A DNA stretch of 39,704 nucleotides from Clostridiales bacterium (lineage in GTDB: Bacteria; Bacillota; Clostridia; Lachnospirales; Lachnospiraceae): NCBI GenBank assembly GCA_012519695.1, contig JAAYPT010000018.1:1-39704 (forward strand), read 5' to 3'. Positions 16,900 to 25,192 of this stretch are shown here, piece by piece. Position 1 is the first letter of the stretch, and every line of letters starts with the position of its first letter. Both the position numbers and the translations under genes were made by a program. The notes under the pieces are model-generated. The model did no database searches and had not been told where the DNA came from. It saw only the letters and a list, made by a program, of their open reading frames with translations.

Positions 16900-17508
16900 A
16901 TGATTGAAGATATTGAAAAATGTCTCAATACAAAATTAAAGCAAGAAATATATTGTCCGATAGATGATAAGATTGAAATTGAGATAATAAAAATTTGTAA
17001 TAATCTAAAAAAGAGTGATTTTTATAAATTCGGTCAGAAGATATTATGCAACCTTCTCTTAAAATATGGATTTAAACTAAACTTATTAGTAAACTTAAAA
17101 GAGGCTGATGTAAATGACATTGATGGAATTATTACAATTAGAAATAAAGATAGTGTAATCAATCTAAGTGTGGATAAGTCAATGGTATCTGATATTAGAC
17201 AATATAATATGGTACATAGATATCCTAATAGAGAATACTTCTTTTTGAATACAAAGGGAAATAAGATTACCTCTAGTTCGGCACTGGCTACGATACAAGA
17301 AAAATTAGAAGAAGTTAATAACATAAATACAACAACACTTGCACTAAAGGGCGTATCAAAACTTATTCAGAAAGGACTTACTCTGAGTGAGATAAAGTAT
17401 CTTACGGGGTTTGAAACTAAGAAGATAGAGGATGTTTCTATGTGGTTGATGAATCAGGAAGATGTAGAAAGCGTTATAAATAATAAGCTTAATTTAATTG
17501 ATATATAA
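16900..17508 (+). CDS. Catalytically dead tyrosine recombinase-like protein (C-terminal half)
   Basis: This is 202 residues from the ATG at 16900; the frame is open from upstream of 16842. The pattern follows a tyrosine recombinase catalytic domain but without its residues. KYGFKLNLLVNLKEADVNDI stands where TGLRxSEL-LxLxxxDID is usual, TTLALKGVSKLIQKGLTLSE replaces the HxLRHTxAT box, and no Tyr nucleophile follows TGFETKKIEDV. It may bind DNA without cutting it, or be a decaying gene. The recombinase resemblance is by eye only. A +1 shift at the A6 run 16842-16847 would fuse it with the upstream half. Confidence 0.45.
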   Translation: MIEDIEKCLNTKLKQEIYCPIDDKIEIEIIKICNNLKKSDFYKFGQKILCNLLLKYGFKLNLLVNLKEADVNDIDGIITIRNKDSVINLSVDKSMVSDIRQYNMVHRYPNREYFFLNTKGNKITSSSALATIQEKLEEVNNINTTTLALKGVSKLIQKGLTLSEIKYLTGFETKKIEDVSMWLMNQEDVESVINNKLNLIDI

Positions 17509-17545
17509 TTGAATGCAAAATCATAGACAAAGAAAATAATAAGTA

Positions 17546-17740
17546 ATGAGAATTAGAAATTCTTTTGAGAGATTATCAGATCGGCAGGGAAATTATATAG
17601 AATGTCTCAGTAGAGTATGTGTAATTTTGGAAGTAGGATACAAGGTCTGCATCAGAGAATTCAGGGAGTTTGAAAAGCAAATAAAAGAAGATAAACGTCA
17701 TTTGGGAGTTTACTGTAGTAATGCCGAACCTGAACTATGA
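17546..17740 (+). CDS. Hypothetical 64-residue reading frame
   Basis: The frame starts MRIRNSFERLSDRQGNYIEC and has no recognisable domain, and no clear ribosome-binding site precedes the ATG. It overlaps the start of the regulator remnant at 17721. It may be debris of a larger gene. Confidence 0.2.
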   Translation: MRIRNSFERLSDRQGNYIECLSRVCVILEVGYKVCIREFREFEKQIKEDKRHLGVYCSNAEPEL

Positions 17741-17930
17741 TGTTTCTCAGGATTTTGAAGAAAATGAGATAATGTCCGAATTGGAAAGAACAAGAATGCA
17801 GATTATTTCGTGATATCTCGATACAAATAATGAAATAAATAGTTCTAATGTAGTAAAATTATTGAAAGTGGAAATAAAGACGGCAAGTCGAAAAAGGATA
17901 AAAGATGAAAGTGAAATTAGAAGACATAAT
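17721..17930 (+). pseudogene. Remnant of a winged-helix regulator C-terminus
   Basis: The frame from ATG 17721 reads MPNLNYDVSQDFEENEIMSE and so on to RMQIIS, then TGA (17811). It resumes as YLDTNNEINSSNVVKLLKVE, then IKTASRKR. The second part looks like the C-terminal winged helix found at the end of AlbA_2/COG2865 ATP-binding proteins. The in-frame stop and missing N-terminus indicate a decayed fragment. Assignment is by resemblance only. Confidence 0.35.
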
Positions 17931-18327
17931 TGAGGCAATGGAATTTGCCAATATGGAAACAGAATATTATTATGATACCCACAATGAAAAAGTTCTGATG
18001 ATTTTTGAAGGAATGGTGGATGGTGAGGTCAATCCGGAACTCTTCGAAGATATTAAAGAGGGATTTGTCGAGGATTATATACCTTTACCGGGACAATACG
18101 ATATCAATGAGTATCGAATAATGGAAGAGTTTATATACGAACTTCCAGAGGAAAAGAATCAAGATGTATTGGCAAGGACAATTCAGGGAAGGGGTGCTTT
18201 TAGAAGATTTAAGGATAAATTGTATGACTTAAATCTGGAGAAACATTGGTACCAATATCGTGATGAAGCTTATGAAAAAATCGCAAGGCAATGGTGTGAA
18301 AGACATAAGATTGATATTGTTGAATAA
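17905..18327 (+). CDS. UPF0158-family protein
   Basis: This 140-residue protein has the full UPF0158 pattern: N-terminal EDIIEAMEFANMETEYYYDT, central YIPLPGQYDINEYRIMEEFI, and C-terminal GRGAFRRFKDKLYDLNLEKH, then WYQYRDEAYEKIARQWCE. The family's function is not established. AAAGGATAAA precedes the ATG. It is followed after 15 bp by the helical-repeat gene at 18343, so they are probably cotranscribed. Confidence 0.85.
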   Translation: MKVKLEDIIEAMEFANMETEYYYDTHNEKVLMIFEGMVDGEVNPELFEDIKEGFVEDYIPLPGQYDINEYRIMEEFIYELPEEKNQDVLARTIQGRGAFRRFKDKLYDLNLEKHWYQYRDEAYEKIARQWCERHKIDIVE

Positions 18328-18342
18328 AAGAAAGGGGCTGCT

Positions 18343-19605
18343 ATGATACCCACAGAAGATATTATACCGATAGTGAAAAACATAATTGCTGCATCAATTA
18401 AATGTAACACCCATGGGGGATACATTGGTTGGAGCAGCTGTGATAATATTTGTATGGATATGCATGACTGCCTTGATATGTGTGCTGAGACCTTAGAAAA
18501 GCGTGGCTATATGGTTGCACTTGAGGCGGCTACATACATTTTGGTATCTGGCGTTAAGTTAGCATCTCATGCGGATAGTAGTTCGGGAATGCTTACAGAT
18601 GTTATCATGTGTACATACGAACTGATAGATAAATGCACAAAAGAAATCGAAAAAAAGGACCAACAAATGCGGGATCAAGCACTTGCATTAATTATAAAAG
18701 AGGCGAAAAAGAGTGTGTTTGACGGTTGGACTGACTGGCGTTATGACCTACTGAAAAGTGGGATTTGTCTGTGTGATGAAAAGAGTGCAAAGAAACTTGA
18801 AAAGGTTTTGGATAACCTGTTGGAAATTTCGCAGGAGGATTATTTCCCAGAATACACGAAAAAAGAAGATTTGATTGTAAGATATCTTTTACATAGACAT
18901 TTATATGGCAAAAAGAATATGCAGAAGGAACTATATCAGAATATTTCGATAAATGAACTCCGCATTATAGCTATTAAGGATGCTATGGAAGAGAAGAATT
19001 ATGATGAAGCAGAGAAGCTTTGCTTAGAGAAAGCAAATGCTGAAAATACATGGCATTATCGTAGTGGTGATTCAGAAGATTGGAATAACATGCTATATGA
19101 TATATACAAGACAGCAAACAACACGGAAAAGCAAATCGCACAAGCAAAAAAGCTGCTATTAATGGGAAATGAGAAGTTCTGGGAGGTTTTGAAACAGATT
19201 TATAAAGAGTGTGGTGCATGGAATGAGAATTACGAGAGCTTATTGGATGAATTAAAGGATAGCAAGCGAACTGTTTGCTATCGCAGTGTTCTTATTTCTG
19301 AAAATGAAAAGAAGAGATTGCTTGAAGATGTAATGGAGAATCCGTATGATTTGTTTTATTATGGGAAGTATTTGATAAAGGAATATCCAGAGCAAGTATA
19401 TGAGTTGTGTTATAAGGAAATAAGTGAGAGTTGTGCTCAGGCAAAGGATAGACGAGAATATAAGAAGATAACGAAGAATATTGCACAGCTTATAAAATGG
19501 AAGGGTAATGATACTGCTAAGTCTTTAATTGAGGAATTGAAGCAGAGGTATCCAAGAAAACCAGCATTGTTGGATGAATTGGAGAAGGTGGAGAAGAAAT
19601 TATAA
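18343..19605 (+). CDS. Helical-repeat (TPR-like) protein of unknown function
   Basis: This 420-residue, almost wholly alpha-helical protein contains repeated helix pairs such as RIIAIKDAMEEKNYDEAEKL, then CLEKANAENT, and LLLMGNEKFWEVLKQIYKEC, then GAWNENYESLLDELKD. These resemble the C-terminal helical region of larger SWIM-zinc-finger proteins, but no zinc finger is present here. AAAGGGG precedes the ATG. The N-terminal 90 residues contain a Cys-rich segment (IKCNTHGGY, CDNICMDMHDCLDMCAETL). It probably forms an operon with the UPF0158 gene and ends 28 bp before a strong TGAGACT inverted repeat. Confidence 0.6.
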   Translation: MIPTEDIIPIVKNIIAASIKCNTHGGYIGWSSCDNICMDMHDCLDMCAETLEKRGYMVALEAATYILVSGVKLASHADSSSGMLTDVIMCTYELIDKCTKEIEKKDQQMRDQALALIIKEAKKSVFDGWTDWRYDLLKSGICLCDEKSAKKLEKVLDNLLEISQEDYFPEYTKKEDLIVRYLLHRHLYGKKNMQKELYQNISINELRIIAIKDAMEEKNYDEAEKLCLEKANAENTWHYRSGDSEDWNNMLYDIYKTANNTEKQIAQAKKLLLMGNEKFWEVLKQIYKECGAWNENYESLLDELKDSKRTVCYRSVLISENEKKRLLEDVMENPYDLFYYGKYLIKEYPEQVYELCYKEISESCAQAKDRREYKKITKNIAQLIKWKGNDTAKSLIEELKQRYPRKPALLDELEKVEKKL

Positions 19606-19633
19606 TTCAAATAAAATACTGGAATTTTAGCGT

Positions 19634-19684
19634 AGTCTCACCAGTCTCAAATCATTATGAGACTGGTGAGACGTAGATGAGACT
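19634..19684. promoter_or_regulatory. 15-bp perfect inverted repeat built from TGAGACT motifs
   Basis: GTCTCACCAGTCTCA (19635-19649) and TGAGACTGGTGAGAC (19658-19672) flank an 8-base loop, and another TGAGACT lies at 19678-19684, 11 bp after the preceding copy. These are the same heptamers as in the array at 16352-16530. The hairpin lies between the convergent genes ending at 19605 (plus) and 19718 (minus), but lacks a T tract, so an operator reading is preferred over a terminator. Confidence 0.65.
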
Positions 19685-19717
19685 AACTCCAATAAAATGC
19701 TCCTTCAATTTGGGAAA

Positions 19718-19984
19718 TCAATTAATTTCATTCATAGCATCCACATATTCCTGTAATCCATTAGGTTTGCAAGCCAATTCAACATACATCAGAGGATTTT
19801 CATGTGCCAGCCGGTATAGATACGCAATATCATCAGGTGTATTGAGCAAGACGGCTGAATTACATTTTTCGCAACTGATAGTAAGAGGTGTGCCGGTATA
19901 TGTATTATTGATGGTATTAACAATAACGGAATCTGTATTAGGTTCATACATACCAAACAGGTAACAATGGTTATTTTGTTTCAT
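19718..19984 (-). CDS. Small conserved-looking hypothetical protein with a CxxC motif
   Basis: This 88-residue protein contains ISCEKCNSAVLLNTPDDIAY and LYRLAHENPLMYVELACKPN; the CEKC pair could bind metal. The start at 19984 follows GAAGGAG on the minus strand. It overlaps the end of the upstream MobC-like gene by 14 bp, implying coupling. Together they form a two-gene minus-strand unit at the right end of the element, so a role in mobilisation or element control is inferred from position only. Confidence 0.6.
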   Translation of the reverse strand: MKQNNHCYLFGMYEPNTDSVIVNTINNTYTGTPLTISCEKCNSAVLLNTPDDIAYLYRLAHENPLMYVELACKPNGLQEYVDAMNEIN

Positions 19985-20354
19985 GGTGTTCTCCTTCCCA
20001 CAGATACTTAGCACCATCAAGCAGATCAATGATGGCTGTAAGCATATTGTTATAGTCGGTCTGTAGTTCTTTGATTTCATCGCTTGTAGGAAGATTGTTT
20101 AAAGTTTGATGTTCACAGCATTCAGTAAATGCTTTCTGCATTTCAAGTGATTGCAGATATAGTGCATTAACAGTCTGTACAAGAGGATATATGGTTTCTT
20201 TCTTGCCAACAACGCAGATGCGGTTATAGATGCAGGAACGGACAAAGTAATCTTTCTTCATCATACCGCTGGCAAGGATGCGGGCTTCAATTTGTCTGCG
20301 CTCAGCATCGCTGATTCTAAAACTTATTGTTGGATGTTTGTGTTGATAGCTCAT
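19971..20354 (-). CDS. MobC-like ribbon-helix-helix mobilisation protein
   Basis: This 127-residue protein has an N-terminal RHH-type segment (PTISFRISDAERRQIEARIL, then ASGMMKKDYFVRSCIYNRIC). It resembles plasmid mobilisation and MobC-like proteins of clostridial elements. The C-terminal half is helical. The start at 20354 is preferred because AAAGGAG lies just upstream; a longer GTG-type start would add a Cys-rich, poorly supported extension. It lies opposite the integrase end and near the right copy of the 16-bp repeat. Confidence 0.7.
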   Translation of the reverse strand: MSYQHKHPTISFRISDAERRQIEARILASGMMKKDYFVRSCIYNRICVVGKKETIYPLVQTVNALYLQSLEMQKAFTECCEHQTLNNLPTSDEIKELQTDYNNMLTAIIDLLDGAKYLWEGEHHETK

Positions 20355-20491
20355 AGAAAAACTCCTTTCATAGTGGGTGTGGCAGCAGGCACAGTTAAGC
20401 ACTCGCAAGCCACATTTGATTATTCGTTTTTAGTAGTAAAGGTAGAGTATATCTGCCATGGACTTCGTAGATGTAATATTGAATAATTGCA

Positions 20492-20507
20492 ACTAATTTG
20501 CTACTAA
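20492..20507. repeat. Right copy of the 16-bp direct repeat (candidate right end of the element)
   Basis: ACTAATTTGCTACTAA is identical to 75-90. The two copies enclose the integrase, mobilisation genes and the R-M/Hachiman cargo (about 20.4 kb). Beyond this point gene content changes to IS remnants and unrelated modules. Confidence 0.5.
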
Positions 20508-20588
20508 AGTTTTTCTCATCTTACTGTCACTTTTATTTTTATTCCCTATTAGCCAAAAACCTTTGATGATAGTAGGATAGAAGTAAAG

Positions 20589-20630
20589 GGTGTTCCATCA
20601 AATTGTAATGTTTGATGGAACACCTTTTTT
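20589..20630 (+). terminator. Strong intrinsic terminator
   Basis: A perfect 14-bp stem (20589-20602 with 20611-20624) has an 8-base loop and is followed by six T. No plus-strand gene immediately precedes it, so it may be the 3' end of a chromosomal gene interrupted or displaced by element insertion. Confidence 0.75.
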
Positions 20631-20639
20631 AGTATAATA

Positions 20640-20760
20640 AATTTTATATTATATCATATAATGTCGAAAACAAACAGGATATTCAATGAAATTACAAAAA
20701 ATAACAAAAAAGTTTAAAAAATATTGAAAAATTTATTGGAATTGATATTATAATAAGTGC
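20640..20760 (+). promoter_or_regulatory. Shared upstream block, copy A
   Basis: It begins with the 20-bp AT tract AATTTTATATTATATCATAT, identical to that at 39400. Next come ATATTCAATGAAA and AGTTTAAAAAATATTGAAAA, then GGAATTGATA. Promoter-like boxes are TTGAAA (20724) and TATAAT (20749). It aligns base for base over about 110 bp with copies at 32421 and 39400. It is now separated from the ATPase gene at 21355 by an IS3 remnant. Confidence 0.6.
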
Positions 20761-20784
20761 GTAATGTTAAATAGATAAATTAGA

Positions 20785-21180
20785 TAGGTGCTTCGGTTTA
20801 CGCCGAGAACTCTGCAAAGGGTTTTAATATCGTGTTGTAAACGAAGTTTATGAACAGCATTTAATCGTTGCATGAGTGTGGCGTGAAGATGGTAATCACT
20901 TTTTTATATAAGCAGTTTTTCTTCGAGTTGAGCATTTCGCTTTTAAAAATCTTTCACTTGTTTAGCGGTTAAAATTTCACCATCATCAGTTTTTACGGTT
21001 GAGTATTGTTTGATACAGTGGTTTAATGACATTGGATCAATGCCGTATTCTTGGCAGAGTGCTTCTTGTGTTTTGCCGTCAACTTGGGAGAACTTGACGA
21101 GAGTTCTTTTGAAATTTTCGTCATATCGAATACCTTTGTTACCTGTGGATATATGTAGATACTTCCTTTTTGTGTCTACT
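20785..21180 (-). pseudogene. IS3-family transposase remnant (orfA and start of orfB)
   Basis: Reading the minus strand from about 21145 gives GNKGIRYDENFKRTLVKFSQ, VDGKTQEALCQEYGIDPMSL, then VKTDDGEILTAKQVKDF, stop, KRNAQLEEKLLI, stop. An orfB-like start follows (LNAVHKLRLQHDIKTLCRVL, then GVNRSTY). This is the HTH and leucine-zipper part of an IS3-family orfA running into orfB. Two in-frame stops and loss of the integrase domain make it non-functional. An IS-end-like sequence (TGTAGATACTTCC) lies near 21150. It separates copy A of the shared block from the ATPase gene. Confidence 0.75.
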
Positions 21181-21354
21181 TTATTGTAATGTATATTTAC
21201 TAAGTGTGTCTACTTAATTAGTATAGCTTCATTGAACAATATAAGAAAGATGCAGGAGAAGTAGTTAAGGGGATGTTTTAGGTAGAGGCAGTGGAAGGGA
21301 TTTATAAATAAGTAAATAAGTTTTTTATATACGAAATAGAAGGAGGACGATAAA

Positions 21355-23592
21355 ATGGATAAACTTAAATTGGAACTTGAAAATTGTTATGGCATTCAGA
21401 AATTGAGTGCCACTATAGATTATTCAAGTAATAATGTGGCTGTTATATATGCACCAAATGGTACTATGAAATCTTCATTAGCTAAAACATTTGAAGCTAT
21501 TCGGGATAATAAGCCTGTTGAGGAGAAGGTGTTTGGTCTTACAAGTAAGTGCAATATTGCTGATGAGAAGGGGATGCAGCTACTTGGGGATAGCATAATT
21601 GTAATAAATCCATTTGACGAAAATGCATTTGAAAATCAGGGGCTGTTAATGGCGAATGATGAATTGCGTAAGAAGTATTTGTTAATTCATAAATCGATTG
21701 AGGATAAGAAGAATAGTTTGTATGAGCAGATAAAGGAAAAATTGAAGTATTCGTCAAGAAGTGGTTTTGATGTTAGAACTATGATGTTAAAAGATTGGAA
21801 CTGTTTACCAAAGGCAGAGTATGAATGCTTGGAAACAATACTTGGTCTTTTGCATGATCCAGCAATGCAATGTGCGTTAAAAGATAATGAGCTTGACTAT
21901 AATGCATTATTTAATGATAAAGTCTATGCATTGATTACTTCAGGAGAAACATCAGAGTTGATTGGTGAGTACGAAAAGAAATACAATGAACTGGTTGATA
22001 AATCTTTGTATATGCAAAGAGGGATAATTGACCATAATAATTATGGGAATATTAGTAAAACATTGGAAAGTAACGGTTTTTTTAGTGCTAATAATGAAGT
22101 GAAACTAAATGCTAAAGATGGAAGTACCAGTATTGTTGTCAAGACTCAAAAAGAATTAGATAATCTTGTAAAAAAAGAAAAAGAACAGGTGCTTAACACA
22201 AAGGAGATTAAAGATTTATTTGAAAAGATTAACAAAGCAATCAGTAAGAATAAGGACACCCAAGCATTTAATGTTTTTTTACAAAATCACCAAGATATTA
22301 TTGGTGAATATAAAAATATAGATAACTTCAAAAGAAAAATATGGGTTAAAGCGTTTTCTGTATATGAGGCTGCACTTTGCAAATTATTAGAAGATTACAA
22401 GAAAGCACAGGATGATTTGGAAAAGTTGCGAAGTGCGGCAAAAGGTGAAACTACTGATTGGAAAAGAGCCTTAGATTTGTTTGAAGAACGTTTTTATGTT
22501 CCGTTTAATATAGAACCGTCAAATCAAGAGGATGTTATTTTGAATAAGGAATTACCTAGTTTCAAATATATTTTTTCGGATAATCGTGGAAATAAGGAAA
22601 TTACAAAAGATAATTTGCTTAACATTCTTAGTATGGGAGAAAAGAGAGCATATTATATTTTGAATATGATTTTTCAAATTTTAGTATCTAAAAAGGATGG
22701 AAAAGAGAGATTTATTATATTAGATGATATTTCAGAGTCTTTTGATTATAAAAATAAATATGCAATAATAGAGTATATTAGTGACATAGCGGAATATACC
22801 GATAAGAATGGAAATAAACTGTTTAAAGTTTTGTTACTAACGCACAATTTTGACTTTTATAGAACTGTAGCATCAAGAGTAACGAAACGTGGAAATTCTT
22901 ATATTGCTTTTTCAAGTGACGGTGAGATTAAGCTTGAAAAAGGTCAGTACACAAAAAATATTTTTTCAAATTATAAAGAACGTTTGGCAAAAAGGTATAG
23001 TGATAATATTATGGTTGCATCTATCCCGTTTGTACGTAATTTAATTGAATATACGGAAGATGGTAATAATACTGATTATTTAGTACTTACGAGTGTTTTG
23101 CATTATAAGACTGATACACAAACAATAACATTAAAACAAATTCAGGATATATTTAATCAATACTGGTGTAAAAATGAAAATGTTACATTTGCTGTAGGTC
23201 GTGAAAATGAATTAATTTATAATGTTATTATAGCAGAGGCAGATAAAATAGTTGATGTTGAAAAACTTGAGATAGAAAATAAGCTTATTCTTTCAATGGC
23301 AATTAGATTAAAAGCCGAGTTGTATATGAAAGATAAAATTTTGGCTAATATTGCGAATGGGAATGATATTATGAGAGATATTTATTCTAAGAAGAATCAA
23401 AGTGCATGGTTAACCAAAGTATATAAGCAATATATTAATGATAACGCAATGAATACATTAGAATTGGTTGCTATGATTACACCAGAAAATATTCATCTAA
23501 ATTCATTTATGTTTGAACCAATTTTAGATATGTCATTAAAGCAATTATATGATTTGTATCAAAATGTCAAGGTATTAAAAGTTGAACTATAA
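21355..23592 (+). CDS. ABC/SMC-like ATPase (AAA_13-type), stand-alone defence candidate
   Basis: This 745-residue protein has a split ATPase: Walker A YAPNGTMKSSLAK (32-44), an ABC signature LSMGEKRAY, Walker B RFIILDDISESFD and an H-loop LLLTHNFDFYR. About 400 helical residues between the halves form a likely coiled-coil hairpin. The C-terminal 190 residues are a separate helical domain (LSMAIRLKAELYMKDKI, ENIHLNSFMFEPILDMSLKQ). Overall it resembles the ATPase part of PrrC/RloC-like or OLD-related defence proteins, but I see no certain nuclease motif. AAGGAGGACG precedes the ATG. It stands alone between two IS3 remnants, with copy A of a defence-associated upstream block nearby. Confidence 0.75.
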   Translation: MDKLKLELENCYGIQKLSATIDYSSNNVAVIYAPNGTMKSSLAKTFEAIRDNKPVEEKVFGLTSKCNIADEKGMQLLGDSIIVINPFDENAFENQGLLMANDELRKKYLLIHKSIEDKKNSLYEQIKEKLKYSSRSGFDVRTMMLKDWNCLPKAEYECLETILGLLHDPAMQCALKDNELDYNALFNDKVYALITSGETSELIGEYEKKYNELVDKSLYMQRGIIDHNNYGNISKTLESNGFFSANNEVKLNAKDGSTSIVVKTQKELDNLVKKEKEQVLNTKEIKDLFEKINKAISKNKDTQAFNVFLQNHQDIIGEYKNIDNFKRKIWVKAFSVYEAALCKLLEDYKKAQDDLEKLRSAAKGETTDWKRALDLFEERFYVPFNIEPSNQEDVILNKELPSFKYIFSDNRGNKEITKDNLLNILSMGEKRAYYILNMIFQILVSKKDGKERFIILDDISESFDYKNKYAIIEYISDIAEYTDKNGNKLFKVLLLTHNFDFYRTVASRVTKRGNSYIAFSSDGEIKLEKGQYTKNIFSNYKERLAKRYSDNIMVASIPFVRNLIEYTEDGNNTDYLVLTSVLHYKTDTQTITLKQIQDIFNQYWCKNENVTFAVGRENELIYNVIIAEADKIVDVEKLEIENKLILSMAIRLKAELYMKDKILANIANGNDIMRDIYSKKNQSAWLTKVYKQYINDNAMNTLELVAMITPENIHLNSFMFEPILDMSLKQLYDLYQNVKVLKVEL

Positions 23593-23732
23593 AATTGCGA
23601 GATGGTTGGTTTACTAATAGAATAATGTATAATAACAGAGTAGCAATACTTTGCAACAAAAAAATCAGTAAGCTAAAATTGTTGTGGTTAATCTTTTTTT
23701 GTAGCACTATGACCTAATTTCTACCACAGGGT

Positions 23733-24502
23733 TTATGTAATCCCATAGCGTGCCGCATAAGGCGTTTTGTAATTATTATAAGAAATGCGTATGTACATGA
23801 TTATATTGTACATACGTAAATTCTTCGATTGCTGTGTAGAGTTTTTTCTCTGTGCGGTAATAATGCTGGTAAATAAGAGCATTTTTAATGTATTAAAATA
23901 TCTTTCCGTAGGGGCATTATCATATGGATGCCTGGCCTTACTCATACTCTGGGTGATGCTGAGATTTTCACAGAATTCTGTGAACTCTTTTGATGTATAC
24001 TGGCTCCCTTGGTCTGAATACACTAGAAGCTTACTTAAGTCAATTCCTAGTTGAGAATGAATTGCTTTTTCCAGCATTTTTTGGCTAAATCAATAGTTAT
24101 GTTTTTATCTGTTATACTTTGCAATAACGCTTCGAACATGTAGGACTATAATCGTGCAATTATAACGCTTACAGCCATCTGTTAGGAAAAGATAAGTAAA
24201 ATTTGTACCCCACTTTTGGTTGATTTTATCTGCTTTAAAATTCTGATTCAGTTTGTTTTTGTATACTTTATGAGTGACGTCATGTTCATACGCCGGTTTC
24301 TTTTCCCTTGAGATTGAGAACAACTGCATTTCAGTATTCGTATATTTGTGAACCGTTAAGTGGCTGATATCGTATTCTTTACGAACAAGATACGCATGTA
24401 CGGTTCTGTAGCCATCAACTCCGCCATGGGAGTGATAGATTTCTAGAATAGAGTTTTTAATTTCATCTTTCTGTTGATGGTAATCAGCTTTTCTATTTTT
24501 AA
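23733..24502 (-). pseudogene. IS3-family orfB transposase remnant, frameshifted
   Basis: Minus-strand frames give, in order, KADYHQQKDEIKNSILEIYH, DGYRTVHAYLVRKEYDISHL, NQKWGTNFTYLFLTDG, VYSDQGSQYTSKEFTEFCE and DNAPTERYFNTLK, ending YKTPYAARYGIT. That covers the HTH_21 part and rve (DDE) integrase core. The frame breaks near 24105 and 24077, and the second DDE aspartate region is damaged, so it is inactive. It cuts away the 5' part of the COG2865 gene whose end starts at 24503. Confidence 0.8.
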
Positions 24503-24976
24503 GAGGATTTCATAAGATTTATTATAAAAGAACAGGATTCGAAGCAGATAAGTTTATCATTATCCCAGTTGATGATATTACGATATATTGTAGAAAATAG
24601 AAAAATTAAACTTGGTGATGTGCAGAAAGCGGCTTGGATATCGACTGAGGATGCAAGAAAATGTTGTACAGAATTACTGAAGTTTGGTTTAATAGAGATT
24701 ACTGGGAAGGGATATATGCTGTCGGCACGGGTATATGGGGCGGTGAAGTCAGATATTGAGTATACCAGAGATAAAACAGTACAGTATATTAAAGCAAAAG
24801 ACATGATTACAGAATACATCAAACTTCAAGGATATATCAATCGTAGCACAGTACAGGAGTTATGTGGATTTACGAATCAGCAGGCAAGACGTACAATTGA
24901 AAAAATCAAAGAAGAAAACATTATTGAAATGAGTAATGGTGGAAGATATGCAAAATATATTTTAAAAGAGATTTAA
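24503..24976 (+). pseudogene. C-terminal stump of a second COG2865-type regulator
   Basis: An open frame from 24503 reads EDFIRFIIKEQDSKQISLSL, then RYIVENRKIKLGDVQKAAWI. It ends with a winged helix (EYIKLQGYINRSTVQELCGF, then TNQQARRTIEKIKEENII). This is the C-terminal two-HTH end of an AlbA_2/ATP-binding regulator. The N-terminal AlbA_2 and ATPase regions are absent because an IS3 remnant adjoins at 24502. An internal TTG at 24569 could start a 135-residue fragment, so a free DNA-binding domain may still be made. The gene is followed by its own repeat array. Confidence 0.6.
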
Positions 24977-24986
24977 TTTGTTATTT

Positions 24987-25115
24987 AACTTGGCAATGCT
25001 GAGTTGGAGATTGAGTTAAAATGGGTATACAGACAAAAAACAGTAAATGCGTAGGTTCATCAAGGTAGTTTAACTCGGAATAATGAATTAGATGCCGAGT
25101 TAAAAGCCGAGTTAG
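24987..25115. promoter_or_regulatory. Operator-like array of CCGAGTTA / TAACTCGG motifs
   Basis: TAACTTGG (24987), TGAGTTGG (25001), TGAGTTAA (25013), TAACTCGG (25072), CCGAGTTA (25096) and CCGAGTTA (25108) lie just after the COG2865 stump. Neighbouring same-direction copies are 12 bp apart (25001/25013, 25096/25108). The layout mirrors the TGAGACT array behind the intact COG2865 gene but with a different core sequence. Confidence 0.6.
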
Positions 25116-25192
25116 ATGTATAATTAAAATAATTCGACGATTTTTCTGACGATTAAGAGGCATCGAAAAAAGTATAGGAAAGTCAGTTTACC

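Noticed and set aside
19718-20408. Longer upstream starts for the two minus-strand right-end genes
   Set aside because: The extensions lie before good ribosome-binding sites and give odd Cys-rich or overlapping N-termini; the starts at 19984 and 20354 are better.
20785-24502. Active composite transposon around the ABC ATPase gene
   Set aside because: Both transposase pieces are truncated on their outer sides and carry stops or frameshifts, so present mobility is not supported.
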